Part shown: positions 8,043 to 17,371 of the stretch, piece after piece | Layout: every line of letters begins with the position of its first letter | Position numbering within the stretch: position 1 is the first letter of the stretch | From: Stigmatella ashevillena | GTDB lineage: Bacteria; Myxococcota; Myxococcia; Myxococcales; Myxococcaceae | Reading direction: 5' to 3' | Assembly: GCF_028368975.1 (NCBI RefSeq) | Contig: NZ_JAQNDM010000002.1 | Span: 3,838,425 to 3,902,424, forward strand | DNA: 64,000 nt | The notes under the pieces: model-generated | What the model was told of the DNA's origin: nothing | What the model saw: the letters and a program-made list of their open reading frames with translations, nothing else | Database searches by the model: none | Program-made: the position numbers and the translations under genes

Positions 8043-8069
8043 AATCCCTGACAGGAACTGTCAGGGATT
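8043..8069. promoter_or_regulatory. Perfect palindrome, probable operator of the WYL regulator
   Basis: Two 12-bp arms (AATCCCTGACAG and its exact complement) are separated by GAA. The site lies midway between the divergent starts of the WYL regulator (8022) and the DHFR-family gene (8088). Its length and symmetry fit binding by a dimeric regulator controlling both genes. Function is inferred. Confidence 0.75.
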
Positions 8070-8087
8070 CATGTGCATTCTCCGCTC

Positions 8088-8645
8088 ATGACACGCACCC
8101 AATATTACGTAGCGGCCAGCCTCGATGGGTACATCGCCGACAGCGCCGGGAAGCTCGACTGGCTCTTCCAGTTCAACGACGCCGAAGGCGTGACCGAGCA
8201 CTACCAGGCGTTCATCGACAGCGTGGGCCCCCTGGCCATGGGCTCCGCCACCTATGAGTTCATCCTCGGCGAAAACCAGCCCTGGTCCTATGCGGACCGG
8301 CCCACCTGGGTCTTCACCCATCGCACGCTGCCCGCCATCCCTGGCGCGAACCTCCACTTCACCACCGAGGACGTGGGCGCTGTTCACTCTCAGATGGTGG
8401 AGGCCGCCGCGGGGAAGAACATCTGGCTCATCGGCGGCGGCAACCTCGTCGCGCAGTTCGCGCGGCGGGGGTTGTTGGACGAGATCCTCCTGGGCGTCAT
8501 CCCCGTCGTCCTTGGGAGCGGCATCCCTGTTCTCCCGGCGGCCCTCCCAAGCCCACTCGAACTCACCGGGCTCACCCGGCTCGGTCGGGGAATGGTCGAG
8601 CTGCGGTACACCGTCCCTTCCCGCCCCCCGGCGCCGAAAGGCTGA
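8088..8645 (+). CDS. Dihydrofolate reductase-family (RibD C-terminal-like) protein
   Basis: A 185-residue protein. The ATG at 8088 (MTRTQYYVAASLDGYIAD) is preferred over a GTG 15 bp upstream. The N-terminal strand with SLDGYIA, the middle GSATYEFIL, the PTWVFTHR strand and the glycine-rich IWLIGGGNLVAQF are the hallmarks of the DHFR/RibD fold, which binds NADPH. Members lying outside folate and riboflavin operons are uncharacterised reductases, so the substrate is unknown. It is divergent from its probable WYL regulator and convergent with the acyl-CoA ligase gene; the two stops lie 3 bp apart. Confidence 0.85.
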   Translation: MTRTQYYVAASLDGYIADSAGKLDWLFQFNDAEGVTEHYQAFIDSVGPLAMGSATYEFILGENQPWSYADRPTWVFTHRTLPAIPGANLHFTTEDVGAVHSQMVEAAAGKNIWLIGGGNLVAQFARRGLLDEILLGVIPVVLGSGIPVLPAALPSPLELTGLTRLGRGMVELRYTVPSRPPAPKG

Positions 8646-8648
8646 CGC

Positions 8649-10280
8649 CTACCGCGCGGAGTCCCGCAGCTCGGCGCGGCGGATCTTCCCGCTCACCGTC
8701 TTCGGCAGCTCCGTCACGAATTCGATCTCCCGGGGGTACTTGTACGCGGCCGTCGTCCGCTTCACGTGCTCCTGGAGCTCCGTGGCCAGCGCCGGGGAGC
8801 CCGTGTACCCCGGTGCCAGCACCACATAGGCCTTGATGCGCTGGCCGATGCGCTCGTCCGGCACCCCAATGACCGCTGACTCGGCCACCGCCGCGTGCTC
8901 GAGGAGCGCGGACTCCACCTCGAAGGGCCCTACCCGGTAGCCCGACGTCTTGATGACGTCGTCCGCGCGCCCCACGAAATAGAAGTAGCCTTCCGCGTCC
9001 TTCACCGCCCGGTCCCCCGTGACGTACCAGTCCCCGCGCCGACAGGCCTCGTTGGCCGCGTCGTCCTGGAGGTAGCCCTGGAACAACCCCACCGGCCGCT
9101 CGGGTGCAACCCGCACCGCGATGTCTCCCTCCTGCCCCGGGCCCACCTCCTGGCCTTGGTCGTCAATGACAGACACCGTGAAACCCGGCGAGGGCTTGCC
9201 CATGGAGCCCACGCGCGGCTCCAGCGCCGGGAACATCCCCACCACCACCACCGTCTCCGTCTGCCCATACCCCTCGCGGATGTGCAGCCCCGTCGCCGCC
9301 TTCCAGGTGTCGATGACCTCGGGGTTCAACGGCTCGCCCGCGCTCACCGCGTGGCGGATGGCGCTCAGGTCGTACTTCGACAAGTCTTGCAGCACGAGCG
9401 CCCGCCACGCCGTGGGAGGCGCGCAGAAGGTCGTCACCCGCTGCGTCTCCAGCATCTTCAGGATGCGCGGCGCATCGAACCGCCCGCGGTAGTCGTAGAC
9501 GACGTTGCATGCCCCCTGGCTCCAGGGGCCGAACAGCTTGCCCCAGGCGCACTTGGCCCAGCCCGTGTCCGACAGCGTCAGGTGCCGATCCTCGGGCGTC
9601 AAATCCAACCAGTAGCGCCCCGTCACCCCGTGCCCCAGGCCATAGCTCGCATGGGTGTGGAGCACCATCTTCGGCATGCCCGTGGTGCCCGAGGTGAAAT
9701 AGAGGAGCATCGGCGCGTCCGCGCGCGTGGGCTCGAAGGTCACGCGGTCCGTGTCTGTTTCTGGCTCCGGCGCGTAGCGGATCCACGGCGAGGGGGCCTC
9801 GCCCAGCGCAATCCAGTGCTTCACCTGCCCCGTGCCCACCAGTCCCTCGAAGCGGTCCAGGCAGCTCGCCTCGGTGATGACCGCTTGCGCCTCCGCCGCC
9901 GCCAGCCGGTAGCGGATGTCCTTCGCCGTGAGCATGGGCGTGCCGGGCATGAAGACGATGCCCGCGCGCATACACCCCAGCACCATGAACCACCATTCCG
10001 GAACGCGCGGCAGCAGGAGGAACACCCGGTCGCCTCGCCGCAACCCCAGGCCCGTGAGGAACCGGGCCGCCTCAAGCGAGTGCCTCCGCAGCTCCGCGAA
10101 GGTAAAGCGTCGCGCCTGCCCGCCCTCGTCCGACCAGAGCAGCGCCAGGGCCTCGGGGCGCTCGGTGGCATGCACGTCGATGACGTCCATGGCGAAGTTG
10201 AAGTGCTCGGGCCGCTCCCACCGGAAGGACCGGTAGACCGCCTCGTAGTCGGTCATGTTGCGAGGGGAAGCAGAGGGCAT
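8649..10280 (-). CDS. Acyl-CoA ligase (medium-chain type, AMP-binding)
   Basis: A 543-residue adenylate-forming enzyme that would activate a carboxylic acid with ATP and then form the CoA thioester. Motifs in order are YFTSGTTGMPKM (ATP loop), YGQTETV, GDWYVTGDRA, the hinge FYFVGRADDVIKTSGYRVGP and the C-terminal catalytic Lys in KTVSGKIRRAEL. The N-terminus (MTDYEAVYRSFRWERPEHFNF) resembles medium-chain/ACSM ligases. The ATG at 10280 has AGGAG six bases upstream. The natural acid cannot be read from the sequence. It appears monocistronic. Confidence 0.88.
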   Translation of the reverse strand: MPSASPRNMTDYEAVYRSFRWERPEHFNFAMDVIDVHATERPEALALLWSDEGGQARRFTFAELRRHSLEAARFLTGLGLRRGDRVFLLLPRVPEWWFMVLGCMRAGIVFMPGTPMLTAKDIRYRLAAAEAQAVITEASCLDRFEGLVGTGQVKHWIALGEAPSPWIRYAPEPETDTDRVTFEPTRADAPMLLYFTSGTTGMPKMVLHTHASYGLGHGVTGRYWLDLTPEDRHLTLSDTGWAKCAWGKLFGPWSQGACNVVYDYRGRFDAPRILKMLETQRVTTFCAPPTAWRALVLQDLSKYDLSAIRHAVSAGEPLNPEVIDTWKAATGLHIREGYGQTETVVVVGMFPALEPRVGSMGKPSPGFTVSVIDDQGQEVGPGQEGDIAVRVAPERPVGLFQGYLQDDAANEACRRGDWYVTGDRAVKDAEGYFYFVGRADDVIKTSGYRVGPFEVESALLEHAAVAESAVIGVPDERIGQRIKAYVVLAPGYTGSPALATELQEHVKRTTAAYKYPREIEFVTELPKTVSGKIRRAELRDSAR

Positions 10281-10677
10281 GATCGCTCCTGTCGATGAAT
10301 GGGAAAGCATGACACGCGCCCACCCCAGAAACCGGCGTTTCCCAGGCTGGAGCAAGCAACCGTTCAGGGGACTTCTGTCTCGCCCAACCCTCAGGCCTCA
10401 CGTGCCAGGCCGCCCCACGGGCAGCCGCGCTTTCCAGAGCCCCTGAGCACTCTGTAGGCCGTTGCGTACACGGCGCTCCTGCGCGCCATTCCTTTGAAAC
10501 CAAAGGTTTTTGCACATTCACGCCCAGGGATGAAGGAAGGGAGGCGCCGACGTGCCGTCTGGGGAGCGGGCGAGGGAGGTGCCGTGCGTTCTGCTGGGGC
10601 TTGGCAGGCGAGGGCGGTGGGAAGGGATTTTTTCTCCCATTTGTCCGACCGCCGCACCTGGAACGAAAGGACCCGAA
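10281..10677. other. 397-bp intergenic region between divergent genes
   Basis: It holds the promoters of the acyl-CoA ligase (leftward) and the lyase-like gene (rightward). At 10491-10506 a small hairpin (CCTTTG, AAAC, CAAAGG) is followed by five T residues. It looks like a short terminator but follows no visible gene on the plus strand. No tRNA, small ORF with a convincing start, or riboswitch was recognised. Confidence 0.5.
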
Positions 10678-11712
10678 TTGAAGCGTTTCCTTCTGCTCGT
10701 CACCGCCCTGCTGATGCCGACCCTTGCTTCAGCCGCCACCCTCTGGAAGGGGGACTTCGAGCCCGGCAACATCTCCCAGTGGTCCCGCAGCCAGAGCGTT
10801 GCCTCCGATAGGCTTCAGGTCGTCACGGACACCGTGCGTGAGGGGCGCTATGCGCTCAAGGTGACAGTGAAGAAGGGGGACAACCCCATCAGCGCCAGCG
10901 GCAACCGCAATGAGCTGCTGTACCTGAGCCGCGAGACGACCAACACCGAGTACTTCTACAAGTGGAGCACCCTGTTCCCCAAGGGCTACCCCTCGGTGGA
11001 CAAGTGGCAGGTCTTCGCGCAGTGGCACCAGGATGGGTGCTGCGGCTCGCCCCCCCTGGAGTTCTACGTGGTGGGAGAGGAGATGCGGCTGCGCGTGGGC
11101 GGAAGCTCCGGCAAAGTGGTGTGGAAGACCCCCCTCAAGCGCGAGCAGTGGCATGACTTCGTGATGCGCGTGAAGTGGTCCTCCGACGCCAAGGTGGGCT
11201 TCGTCGAGCTCTACAAGGACGGCAAGCTCGTGCTGCCCAAGACGATGGCGGCCACCCAGTTCGGCAAGGAGAAGAACTACCTGAAGCTCGGCCTATACCG
11301 CGATGCGAGCGTCTCCCCCACCGCCACGCTCTACCATGATGGGTTCGTCATGGCCTCGACCCTGGCGGATGTCATGCCTCCTGCCCCCGCGCCCGTTCCC
11401 GAGGAACAGCCGGCCCCGGCCCCCACGCCTGCGCCGTCTCCGGAGACCGAGACCGAGACCGATCTGCCCACCTTCCCGCTGCCGGAGACCGGCGTGAACA
11501 CGCCCTCCCTTCCCTCGCCGCCCGCCTACACCACCCTGCCGGGTGACCCGGGGGATGACCGGGAGGATCTGGAGTTCGGTTCCCCGCAGGGCTGTGGTGC
11601 CTCCGCCAGCGGCGGCATGCCCGCGATGGCCGCGGTGGGCCTGCTGGGCGCGGCCCTGCTCATGCGCCGCCGCTCCGCGCTCGTCCGCGTCCGCTCCTCG
11701 AAGCGGCGCTAA
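10678..11712 (+). CDS. MYXO-CTERM surface protein with polysaccharide lyase-like (heparin lyase I type) domain
   Basis: A 344-residue exported protein. The start is the TTG at 10678 with AAAGGA eight bases upstream, giving a clean signal peptide (KRFLLLVTALLMPTLASAA). Residues 20-225 look like a beta-jelly-roll lyase: WKGDFEPGNISQW, SGNRNELLY, YFYKWSTLFPKGYP, KWQVFAQWHQ, VELYKDGKLV. This suggests binding or cleavage of acidic polysaccharide. A Pro/Glu/Thr linker follows, then a C-terminal MYXO-CTERM sorting tag (GCGASASGG, a hydrophobic helix, then RRR). That tag class marks myxobacterial proteins for processing and surface display. The stop codon TAA is also the target duplication of the adjacent IS element. 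Confidence 0.75.
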   Translation: MKRFLLLVTALLMPTLASAATLWKGDFEPGNISQWSRSQSVASDRLQVVTDTVREGRYALKVTVKKGDNPISASGNRNELLYLSRETTNTEYFYKWSTLFPKGYPSVDKWQVFAQWHQDGCCGSPPLEFYVVGEEMRLRVGGSSGKVVWKTPLKREQWHDFVMRVKWSSDAKVGFVELYKDGKLVLPKTMAATQFGKEKNYLKLGLYRDASVSPTATLYHDGFVMASTLADVMPPAPAPVPEEQPAPAPTPAPSPETETETDLPTFPLPETGVNTPSLPSPPAYTTLPGDPGDDREDLEFGSPQGCGASASGGMPAMAAVGLLGAALLMRRRSALVRVRSSKRR

Positions 11713-12610
11713 GAGACTATTTCGGTAGGGAAGAAAAGGGCCTACCTGTGGGGTTATACGGGTAGGAGGAAGACCGAGATGGGAGTAGCCAAGCACGACG
11801 ATGGTTGAAGGATGCCGCAGGAGGTGTGGGCGAAGATAGAGCCGTTGCTGCCTCCTCGTCCTGAGCATCCGCTGGGGTGCCACAACCCGAGAGTGCCCGA
11901 CAGAAAGGCGATGGAGGCCATCCTGTTGGTGCTGCGCACAGGGATGCAGTGGCAGGCGCTCAAGGCCACGGGAATTTGCCATCCATCCTCGGCCTACCGA
12001 CGTTTTCGCGAGTGGGCCAAGGCAGGAGTGTTCCACGAGTTCTGGCGAGTGGGGCTCGTGGCCTATGACGAACTGGTGGGCATCGGTTGGAAGTGGATGA
12101 GCATGGACGGGGCGATGACCAAGGCCCCGCTGGGCGGGCAAAAGACGGGGCCCAACCCGACGGACCGGGCCAAGAAGGGTACCAAGAGAAGCGTGCTGAC
12201 CGATGAACGAGGCGTGCCGCTGGGAATCGTGGTGGCAGGTGCCAACGTCAACGACCACAAACTGGTGGAGGCCACGTTCGATTCGGTGCCGGTGAAGAGG
12301 CCGGAGCCTGCCGAGGGTGACGAGCAGCATCTCTGCTTGGATGCAGGTTACGACTGCCAAGCGGTGCGTCAGTGGGGCGACAAGTTCCACCTTCAACTGC
12401 ACATTCGCCCGCGTCGTGCCCCTGCCACGCCTCCGAAGAAGGGGCGCCGTAAGAAGGCACGCCGCTGGGTGGTGGAACGCACTCACTCGTGGATGAACCG
12501 TTTCCGCAGGCTGCTGGTGCGCTGGGAAAAGCGCGAGGACACCTTTTTAGCCATGATTCACCTGGCTCTGGGCCTCATCACTTGGTTCCACTTCCTACCG
12601 AAATAGCCTC
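11713..12610 (+). mobile_element. IS5-family insertion sequence, complete, 898 bp
   Basis: Terminal inverted repeats of 17 bp with one mismatch (GAG[A/G]CTATTTCGGTAGG) lie at 11713-11729 and 12594-12610. A 3-bp direct repeat TAA flanks them (11710-11712 and 12611-12613), a TNA-type target duplication as known for the IS1031/IS427-like groups of IS5. One transposase gene fills the element and its stop codon lies inside the right repeat. The perfect duplication and intact ORF suggest recent insertion. The left copy of TAA is the stop codon of the MYXO-CTERM gene. Confidence 0.9.
11812..12606 (+). CDS. IS5-family DDE transposase
   Basis: A 264-residue transposase. The N-terminus (VWAKIEPLLPPRPEHPLG) is the typical IS5/DUF4096 start, followed by LLVLRTGMQWQAL. 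The first catalytic Asp is in MSMDGAMTKA, the second in CLDAGYD, and the Glu in WVVERTHSWMNRFRRL, so the DDE triad appears complete. The ATG at 11812 is the first available after an in-frame stop. The frame is uninterrupted, unlike many IS5 members that need frameshifting. It catalyses cut-and-paste movement of the surrounding element. Confidence 0.92.
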   Translation: MPQEVWAKIEPLLPPRPEHPLGCHNPRVPDRKAMEAILLVLRTGMQWQALKATGICHPSSAYRRFREWAKAGVFHEFWRVGLVAYDELVGIGWKWMSMDGAMTKAPLGGQKTGPNPTDRAKKGTKRSVLTDERGVPLGIVVAGANVNDHKLVEATFDSVPVKRPEPAEGDEQHLCLDAGYDCQAVRQWGDKFHLQLHIRPRRAPATPPKKGRRKKARRWVVERTHSWMNRFRRLLVRWEKREDTFLAMIHLALGLITWFHFLPK

Positions 12611-12621
12611 TAAGCGCCTTG

Positions 12622-12641
12622 GGCCCCCCGCGCGGGGGGCC
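12622..12641 (+). terminator. GC-rich hairpin, terminator-like
   Basis: Eight-bp arms GGCCCCCC/GGGGGGCC close around GCGC, with CTT following. It lies 9 bp beyond the IS element, so it was probably the original terminator of the MYXO-CTERM gene and has been displaced by 898 bp of inserted DNA. Confidence 0.6.
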
Positions 12642-12683
12642 TTCCGTGCCCCGGCACCGGCCGCATGGCTAGGATGTGGGCCC

Positions 12684-13217
12684 ATGAATCCCATCGTCCA
12701 TGCGGAGCTGTCCTGGCTTGTGGCCCAAGGGCTGCGCGAGCGCCGGGACCGGGTGCTCGTCACGTGCGCGGGGCTGGCCCCGGACCTCGATGGGCTCTCC
12801 CTGCTCGGGGGCGAGGCGTTCTACGCCCGCTACCACCATGTTCTGTTTCATGGGTACGTGGGCGCGCTGCTCACGGCGGCCGTCTGCGCGGCGCTCGCAC
12901 GGCAGCGCACGGCGGTGGCCTTGCTGTCCCTGGCCGCCTTCCACCTGCACCTGCTGTGTGATCTCGCGGGAAGCGGGCCCGGCTGGGGCATCGTCTATTT
13001 TTGGCCCACCCTGCCCCGGGAGTATTTCTGGCGCGGCCAGTGGGACCTGGCCTCCTGGCAGAACGGCCTCATTGGGTTCGCGGTGACCCTGGCCTGTCTG
13101 GCCTGTGCCCTGCCCTGGCGCCGCACCGTGGTGGAAGTGCTGTCGGCGCGCTGGGACGCCGAGGTGACGCGCACCCTGCGGCGCCGCTTCCTGGGAGAGG
13201 GCCGCCCTTCCATATAA
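12684..13217 (+). CDS. Membrane-bound metal-dependent hydrolase-like protein (YdjM/DUF457 type)
   Basis: A 177-residue integral membrane protein with about four hydrophobic segments. The pattern MNPIVHAELSWL, then GLAPDLDGL, RYHHVLFHGYVGALL and FHLHLLCDLAGSGPGWGI reproduces the His/Asp pattern of the YdjM/LexA-regulated membrane hydrolase family (PDxD, HR/HHxxFH, HxxxD). The substrate is unknown; distant relatives act on lipids. The ATG at 12684 fits the conserved MNPIVH start. No operon partner is evident: the upstream neighbour is the IS element and the downstream kinase starts 100 bp later. Confidence 0.7.
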   Translation: MNPIVHAELSWLVAQGLRERRDRVLVTCAGLAPDLDGLSLLGGEAFYARYHHVLFHGYVGALLTAAVCAALARQRTAVALLSLAAFHLHLLCDLAGSGPGWGIVYFWPTLPREYFWRGQWDLASWQNGLIGFAVTLACLACALPWRRTVVEVLSARWDAEVTRTLRRRFLGEGRPSI

Positions 13218-13318
13218 CTAGAACAAAGCTGGCAGCCTGAAACCCCTCTATTGGACCGAAGTGCCATGAAGCACGAGCCCCCCTGCAAGTCTCCAGCGGA
13301 GCCGCGTAGACTGGAGGG

Positions 13319-16300
13319 GTGCCGCGCTGCCAGACATGCGGACGCCGCTGGGAAACCACCCACGCGCAGTGTCCACGGGGAGCATCGTCTTCCGCAGGAG
13401 CCACCCGGACACCGGAGGTGGACTACACCTTTGCGCTGACTTTGCCGGGCTACCGCATCGAGAACCTCATCGCCCGGGGCGGCTTCGGCACCCTGATCAA
13501 TGCCATCCGTCAGGAGGATGGGACACGGGTGGCCATCAAGGTGGCCCATGCCGGCAACCCGCTGGCGGAGCTCCAGTTGGCGCGCGAGGCCGAGGTGCTC
13601 TACACGCTGGGCGCGCCCACGGTGCCCACGCTGTACGAGGTGGGCTCCATGGAAGAGGGGCGCCCCTTCCTGGCCATGGAGTACGTCCCGCTGCCCACGC
13701 TCGGGGAGCACCTGGGGCGGCTGTCCGGGCCCATGAGCCCCTCGGAGTTTCCGTCCCGCGCGTTGGCCCTCATCCACGCGCTGGCCCTCATTCATGCCCA
13801 GGGCTTCGTCCACTGCGATCTCAAGCCGGAGAACATCTTCCTGGATGATGTGGCCTCGCGCGTGCGCGTCTTCGACTTCGGACTGGCCCACGCGCTGGGC
13901 CCTCCGGGCACCGCCACCGAGCCCACGCTGAGCAACAGCCACGGCGCCTACGCGGGCACTGCGGAGTACATGGCGCCCGAGCAATGCGCGGGCAGCCAGG
14001 CGGTGGATGCCCGCACGGACGTGTACGCGCTGGGCGTCATCCTCTACGAGATGCTCACGGGGCGCCCCCCCTTCTTTGGAACGCCCGCAGAGGTGTTCCA
14101 GGCCCACCTCTCCCTGAGGCCCCCGCGCCCCTCCGAGATGGCCCCGGTGGCGCCCGACGTGGAGGAGATGGTGCTGCGGTGCCTGGCCAAGGAGCGTGCC
14201 CGGCGCTTCCCCACCATGGCCGCCGCGGGCGAGGCGTTGCGCGCGGCGCTGCTCCAGAACACCCCCCCCGTGAGCGCGTCGTCCCGCCCCACCCCTCCCC
14301 CCACCGAAGATGCCTCGCGCACGTCCCAGACGCGCCGCTCGGTGGCGGTGCTGCTCTTCCACTCCACCGCCAACCCGCTCGCCGTGCAGAAGGCGCTGGC
14401 CACCTGCGGCGGGCAGGTGGCCTTCCGCGAGGGCTCGCGCTTCGCCGGGGTGTTTGATCCCGACGCCGGAGAGAACCCGGTGCGGCGCGCCCTCCGCGCC
14501 GCGGAGGCGCTGGAAGAGCACCGGCTGGCCACCAGCGTCCTGGTGGACGTGGCCACCGTCACCGTGCAGCGCCGCCCGGGTTCCGCCCCGCGCTACTTCG
14601 GGGGCCCCTTCTCGCAGAAGGAGCGCTACCCCACCGGCACGGGCACCCCGCCGCTGATGGTGACCACCGCCGCGGCAGACGCGGTGCCGGACGTGCGCTG
14701 CGTCTCCATTCCGGATCGCGAGGGGCTGCTGCGCCCCGCCGAGCCCGAGGTGGCCCCGCGCGCGGACATGACGGTGCTCAAGCTGGGCAGCGAGCTGCTG
14801 ATCGGCCGAGGCGAGGAGTTGGAGGGGCTCTGGCAGAGCGCGCAAGAAGCGGTGAATGACGGCGCCCCCACCGTGGCCACGATGCTGGGCGATCGGGGCT
14901 ACGGCAAGAGCCACTTCAGCGCCACGCTCACCCGGAAGCTCCAGCAGACGCTGCCCCAGGCCCACGTCTACGAGTTGCGCGCCCGCGAGCCGATTGGAGG
15001 CGATCCCGACGGCACCCTGCGCATGCTGCTGCGGTGCGCGCTGCATGACTTCGAGCGGGATGACACGGGCTCGGAGGGTTCCAGCCGCACCTCCTTCTTC
15101 AAGCGGCTGGGGCCCACACTGGCCACCGAGCTGTGGCCCGGGGTGTCCACCACCCTGGGCTGGTCCACGCCCGACAGCCCCGAGGTGCAGAGCCGAGCCG
15201 CGGCCCCGGGCGCGCTGCGCTCGCTGGCCATGCGCGCCACGGCCGAACTGCTGGCCGCCACCGCCCGAATCCACCCCCTGTGCCTGCTCTTGGATGACGC
15301 CCACTTCGCCGAGGAGACGGCGCTGGATGCGCTGGAGTACGCCTGCCTCGCCGAGCGGCGCGCCCCGCTGTGGGTGTGCGTCCTGGCCCGCCCCGAGTTC
15401 GAGCGCAGCCGCCCGAGCTGGGGCTCGCGCGCCGCGCGCAAGTACAGCCTCACCCTGGGCCCGCTGTCCCCCGTGCACGCCCAGGCGCTGTGCCGCGTGC
15501 TGCTGCGCCCGGTGCAGAACGTGCCGGCCATGGCGGTGGAGCGCATCGTCGAGCGCACCCGGCGCGTGCCCCTCTTCCTGGTGGAGCTGGTGCGCGGCCT
15601 CAAGCGCCAGGGGCTGATGCGCCAGCGCGGCCCCGGCGGCAGTTGGTACCTCGTCACCGACGAGTTGGACCATGTGCCGGAGATGCGGCTGGTGGAGTGG
15701 CTGGCGGACCGGGAGCTGGGCGTGTTGCCCCCAGCCCTCGCGGCGCACGCGCGGCTGTGCGCCCTGCTGGGCTCGGACTTCACCCTGGCCACGGCCGAGG
15801 GCGTGGTGCGCGAGTTGGAGCGCGAGGGCGGCGCGGCGGACTTCCCGTTGGATCCACGCCACGCCACGCGCCGGCTGTTGGATCTCGGGCTGCTGGTGGG
15901 CCACCGGCAGGACGACCTGAGCTTCCGCAACGAGCTGGTGCGCGAGGCGGCGGCGCGCACGCTGCCGGAGGCCGAGCGCATCCGCATCCACCGCGCGGCC
16001 GTCAACTTCTACCAGAGCCCCGCCGCCGCCCCCGAGCGGCAACGGCTGCCGCGCCTGGCCTTCCACGCCGCCGCCGCCGGCCTGCGGGACGAGGCCGTCG
16101 CCCTCTACCTGGACCTGGCCGAGTCGGCCCGGGGCCGCCACGCGTACCTGGACGCCGAGAGCATGTACTCGCGGGTGCTGGAGCTGGTGGATCCGGCGGA
16201 CGAGTTGCGCGGCCTCACCGCGTACCGGGGGCGTGGCCTGATGCGCTACCGCATCGGCCGGTATGACGACTCGCTCGCCGACTTCGCCCGCGCCCGGGAG

Positions 16301-17371
16301 ATGGCCCGAAGGCGGGGCGACGCGCACGTGGAAGTCGAGGTGCTGCTGGACGAGGCGGTGGCCTTCGACTGGGTGAACGACTACACCCGCTCGGATGAGT
16401 GCGTGCAGGCGGCGCGGACGCGCGCCGCCGACGTGCCTTCCTCCCATGTCCAGACCTACCTGCTGCTGGGCGTGGGCCGCTCCTGGTTCCGCCAGGGCCG
16501 GTGGGAGCGTGCCTGCCCTCCGTTGGAGGCCGCTGTGGACCGCTCCCGCACGCTGGGGGACGCGGGCTACGAGACGCGCGTCATGGCGCAACTGCTCCTG
16601 GCCGTCATCCTCCCCAACCTGGGCCGCATCGACGAGGCGGAGGCCGTGCTGGAGGAGGTGATTTCCGCCTGCGCCCGGCGCGGGGACCGGTTCCACCTGG
16701 GCGGTGCCATCAACAACCGCCGCAACCTCTGGGTGGCGCGCAAGGACCTGGAGCACGCGCTGAAGGACCAGGAGCGCTTCATGCACCTGGGCCGCGAGCT
16801 GGGCGTGGTGGGCTGGGAGTACTTCGCCGAGTACAACCTGGGCGAGCTGCACTACCAGGCCGGCAACACCTCCGCGGCCTCGCCCCACATCGCCCGCGCC
16901 ATCGAGCTGGAGCGGGGCCATCCGGAGGTGGCCTCCCAGCCCTGGGCGCTCCTGCTCCAGGCGCGCGCGCTGGCGTGGGAGGGCCTGTCCGAGCCCGCGC
17001 GGGAAGTGCTCGAGCAGGTGAGCGAGGCGCTCGCCACCCATCAGCCCCCGCAGGAGCTGAGCTCCTCCGCGGCGGTCCTCTTCGCCATGGTGGAGCTGTC
17101 CACGCGGCAGGCCAGCCCCGAGGAGTGGACGGCCCTTCAGGCCCGCTCCGCCGAGGTCTCCGTGGAGCAGGAGCCCCTGGAGGTGCTGGAGCTGATGGCG
17201 CTCTCGGCGCTGCGGCGGGGAGAGGCCTCCCTGGCCGTGCGCATCCTCCAGGAGGCGCTCCTGCGCGCCGAGAGCATCCCCAACGTCATGGAAGGCAGGC
17301 TGCGCCGGACATTGGAGCGCGCGCTCAGCCTGGGCGTTGGATCAGCCCCAGAGCTACCAGCGCGGCGATGA
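13319..17371 (+). CDS. Ser/Thr kinase - degenerate cyclase-like - AAA ATPase - TPR signalling protein
   Basis: A 1350-residue soluble protein. The GTG start preserves an N-terminal zinc-ribbon-like CQTCGRRW...C. The kinase domain (about 44-310) has VAIK (Lys74), HCDLKPEN (165-172, a non-RD catalytic loop) and DFG (186-188). Residues about 340-500 ([39 protein letters not shown]) follow the outline of class III cyclase domains without recognisable metal-binding Asp residues. An ATPase module has GDRGYGKS (524-531) and [10 protein letters not shown] (about 655-664). The last 450 residues are TPR-like helices. Such proteins phosphorylate targets in response to signals on the ATPase/TPR part. The 3' end overlaps the convergent OPT gene by 47 bp. 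Confidence 0.85.
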   Translation: MPRCQTCGRRWETTHAQCPRGASSSAGATRTPEVDYTFALTLPGYRIENLIARGGFGTLINAIRQEDGTRVAIKVAHAGNPLAELQLAREAEVLYTLGAPTVPTLYEVGSMEEGRPFLAMEYVPLPTLGEHLGRLSGPMSPSEFPSRALALIHALALIHAQGFVHCDLKPENIFLDDVASRVRVFDFGLAHALGPPGTATEPTLSNSHGAYAGTAEYMAPEQCAGSQAVDARTDVYALGVILYEMLTGRPPFFGTPAEVFQAHLSLRPPRPSEMAPVAPDVEEMVLRCLAKERARRFPTMAAAGEALRAALLQNTPPVSASSRPTPPPTEDASRTSQTRRSVAVLLFHSTANPLAVQKALATCGGQVAFREGSRFAGVFDPDAGENPVRRALRAAEALEEHRLATSVLVDVATVTVQRRPGSAPRYFGGPFSQKERYPTGTGTPPLMVTTAAADAVPDVRCVSIPDREGLLRPAEPEVAPRADMTVLKLGSELLIGRGEELEGLWQSAQEAVNDGAPTVATMLGDRGYGKSHFSATLTRKLQQTLPQAHVYELRAREPIGGDPDGTLRMLLRCALHDFERDDTGSEGSSRTSFFKRLGPTLATELWPGVSTTLGWSTPDSPEVQSRAAAPGALRSLAMRATAELLAATARIHPLCLLLDDAHFAEETALDALEYACLAERRAPLWVCVLARPEFERSRPSWGSRAARKYSLTLGPLSPVHAQALCRVLLRPVQNVPAMAVERIVERTRRVPLFLVELVRGLKRQGLMRQRGPGGSWYLVTDELDHVPEMRLVEWLADRELGVLPPALAAHARLCALLGSDFTLATAEGVVRELEREGGAADFPLDPRHATRRLLDLGLLVGHRQDDLSFRNELVREAAARTLPEAERIRIHRAAVNFYQSPAAAPERQRLPRLAFHAAAAGLRDEAVALYLDLAESARGRHAYLDAESMYSRVLELVDPADELRGLTAYRGRGLMRYRIGRYDDSLADFARAREMARRRGDAHVEVEVLLDEAVAFDWVNDYTRSDECVQAARTRAADVPSSHVQTYLLLGVGRSWFRQGRWERACPPLEAAVDRSRTLGDAGYETRVMAQLLLAVILPNLGRIDEAEAVLEEVISACARRGDRFHLGGAINNRRNLWVARKDLEHALKDQERFMHLGRELGVVGWEYFAEYNLGELHYQAGNTSAASPHIARAIELERGHPEVASQPWALLLQARALAWEGLSEPAREVLEQVSEALATHQPPQELSSSAAVLFAMVELSTRQASPEEWTALQARSAEVSVEQEPLEVLELMALSALRRGEASLAVRILQEALLRAESIPNVMEGRLRRTLERALSLGVGSAPELPARR

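Noticed and set aside
10491..10511. Hairpin CCTTTG-AAAC-CAAAGG followed by T residues
   Set aside because: Resembles a terminator and, loosely, the CCTTTG/CAAAGG palindrome of the crtE operator. It follows no gene on the plus strand and shows no 11-bp repeats, so neither role can be supported.
12995..17041. A 1348-codon open frame on the minus strand
   Set aside because: It is the antisense shadow of the kinase-ATPase-TPR gene. Its translation is low-complexity (runs of Arg, Gly, Ala, His) with no domain, while the plus strand has clear motifs throughout.
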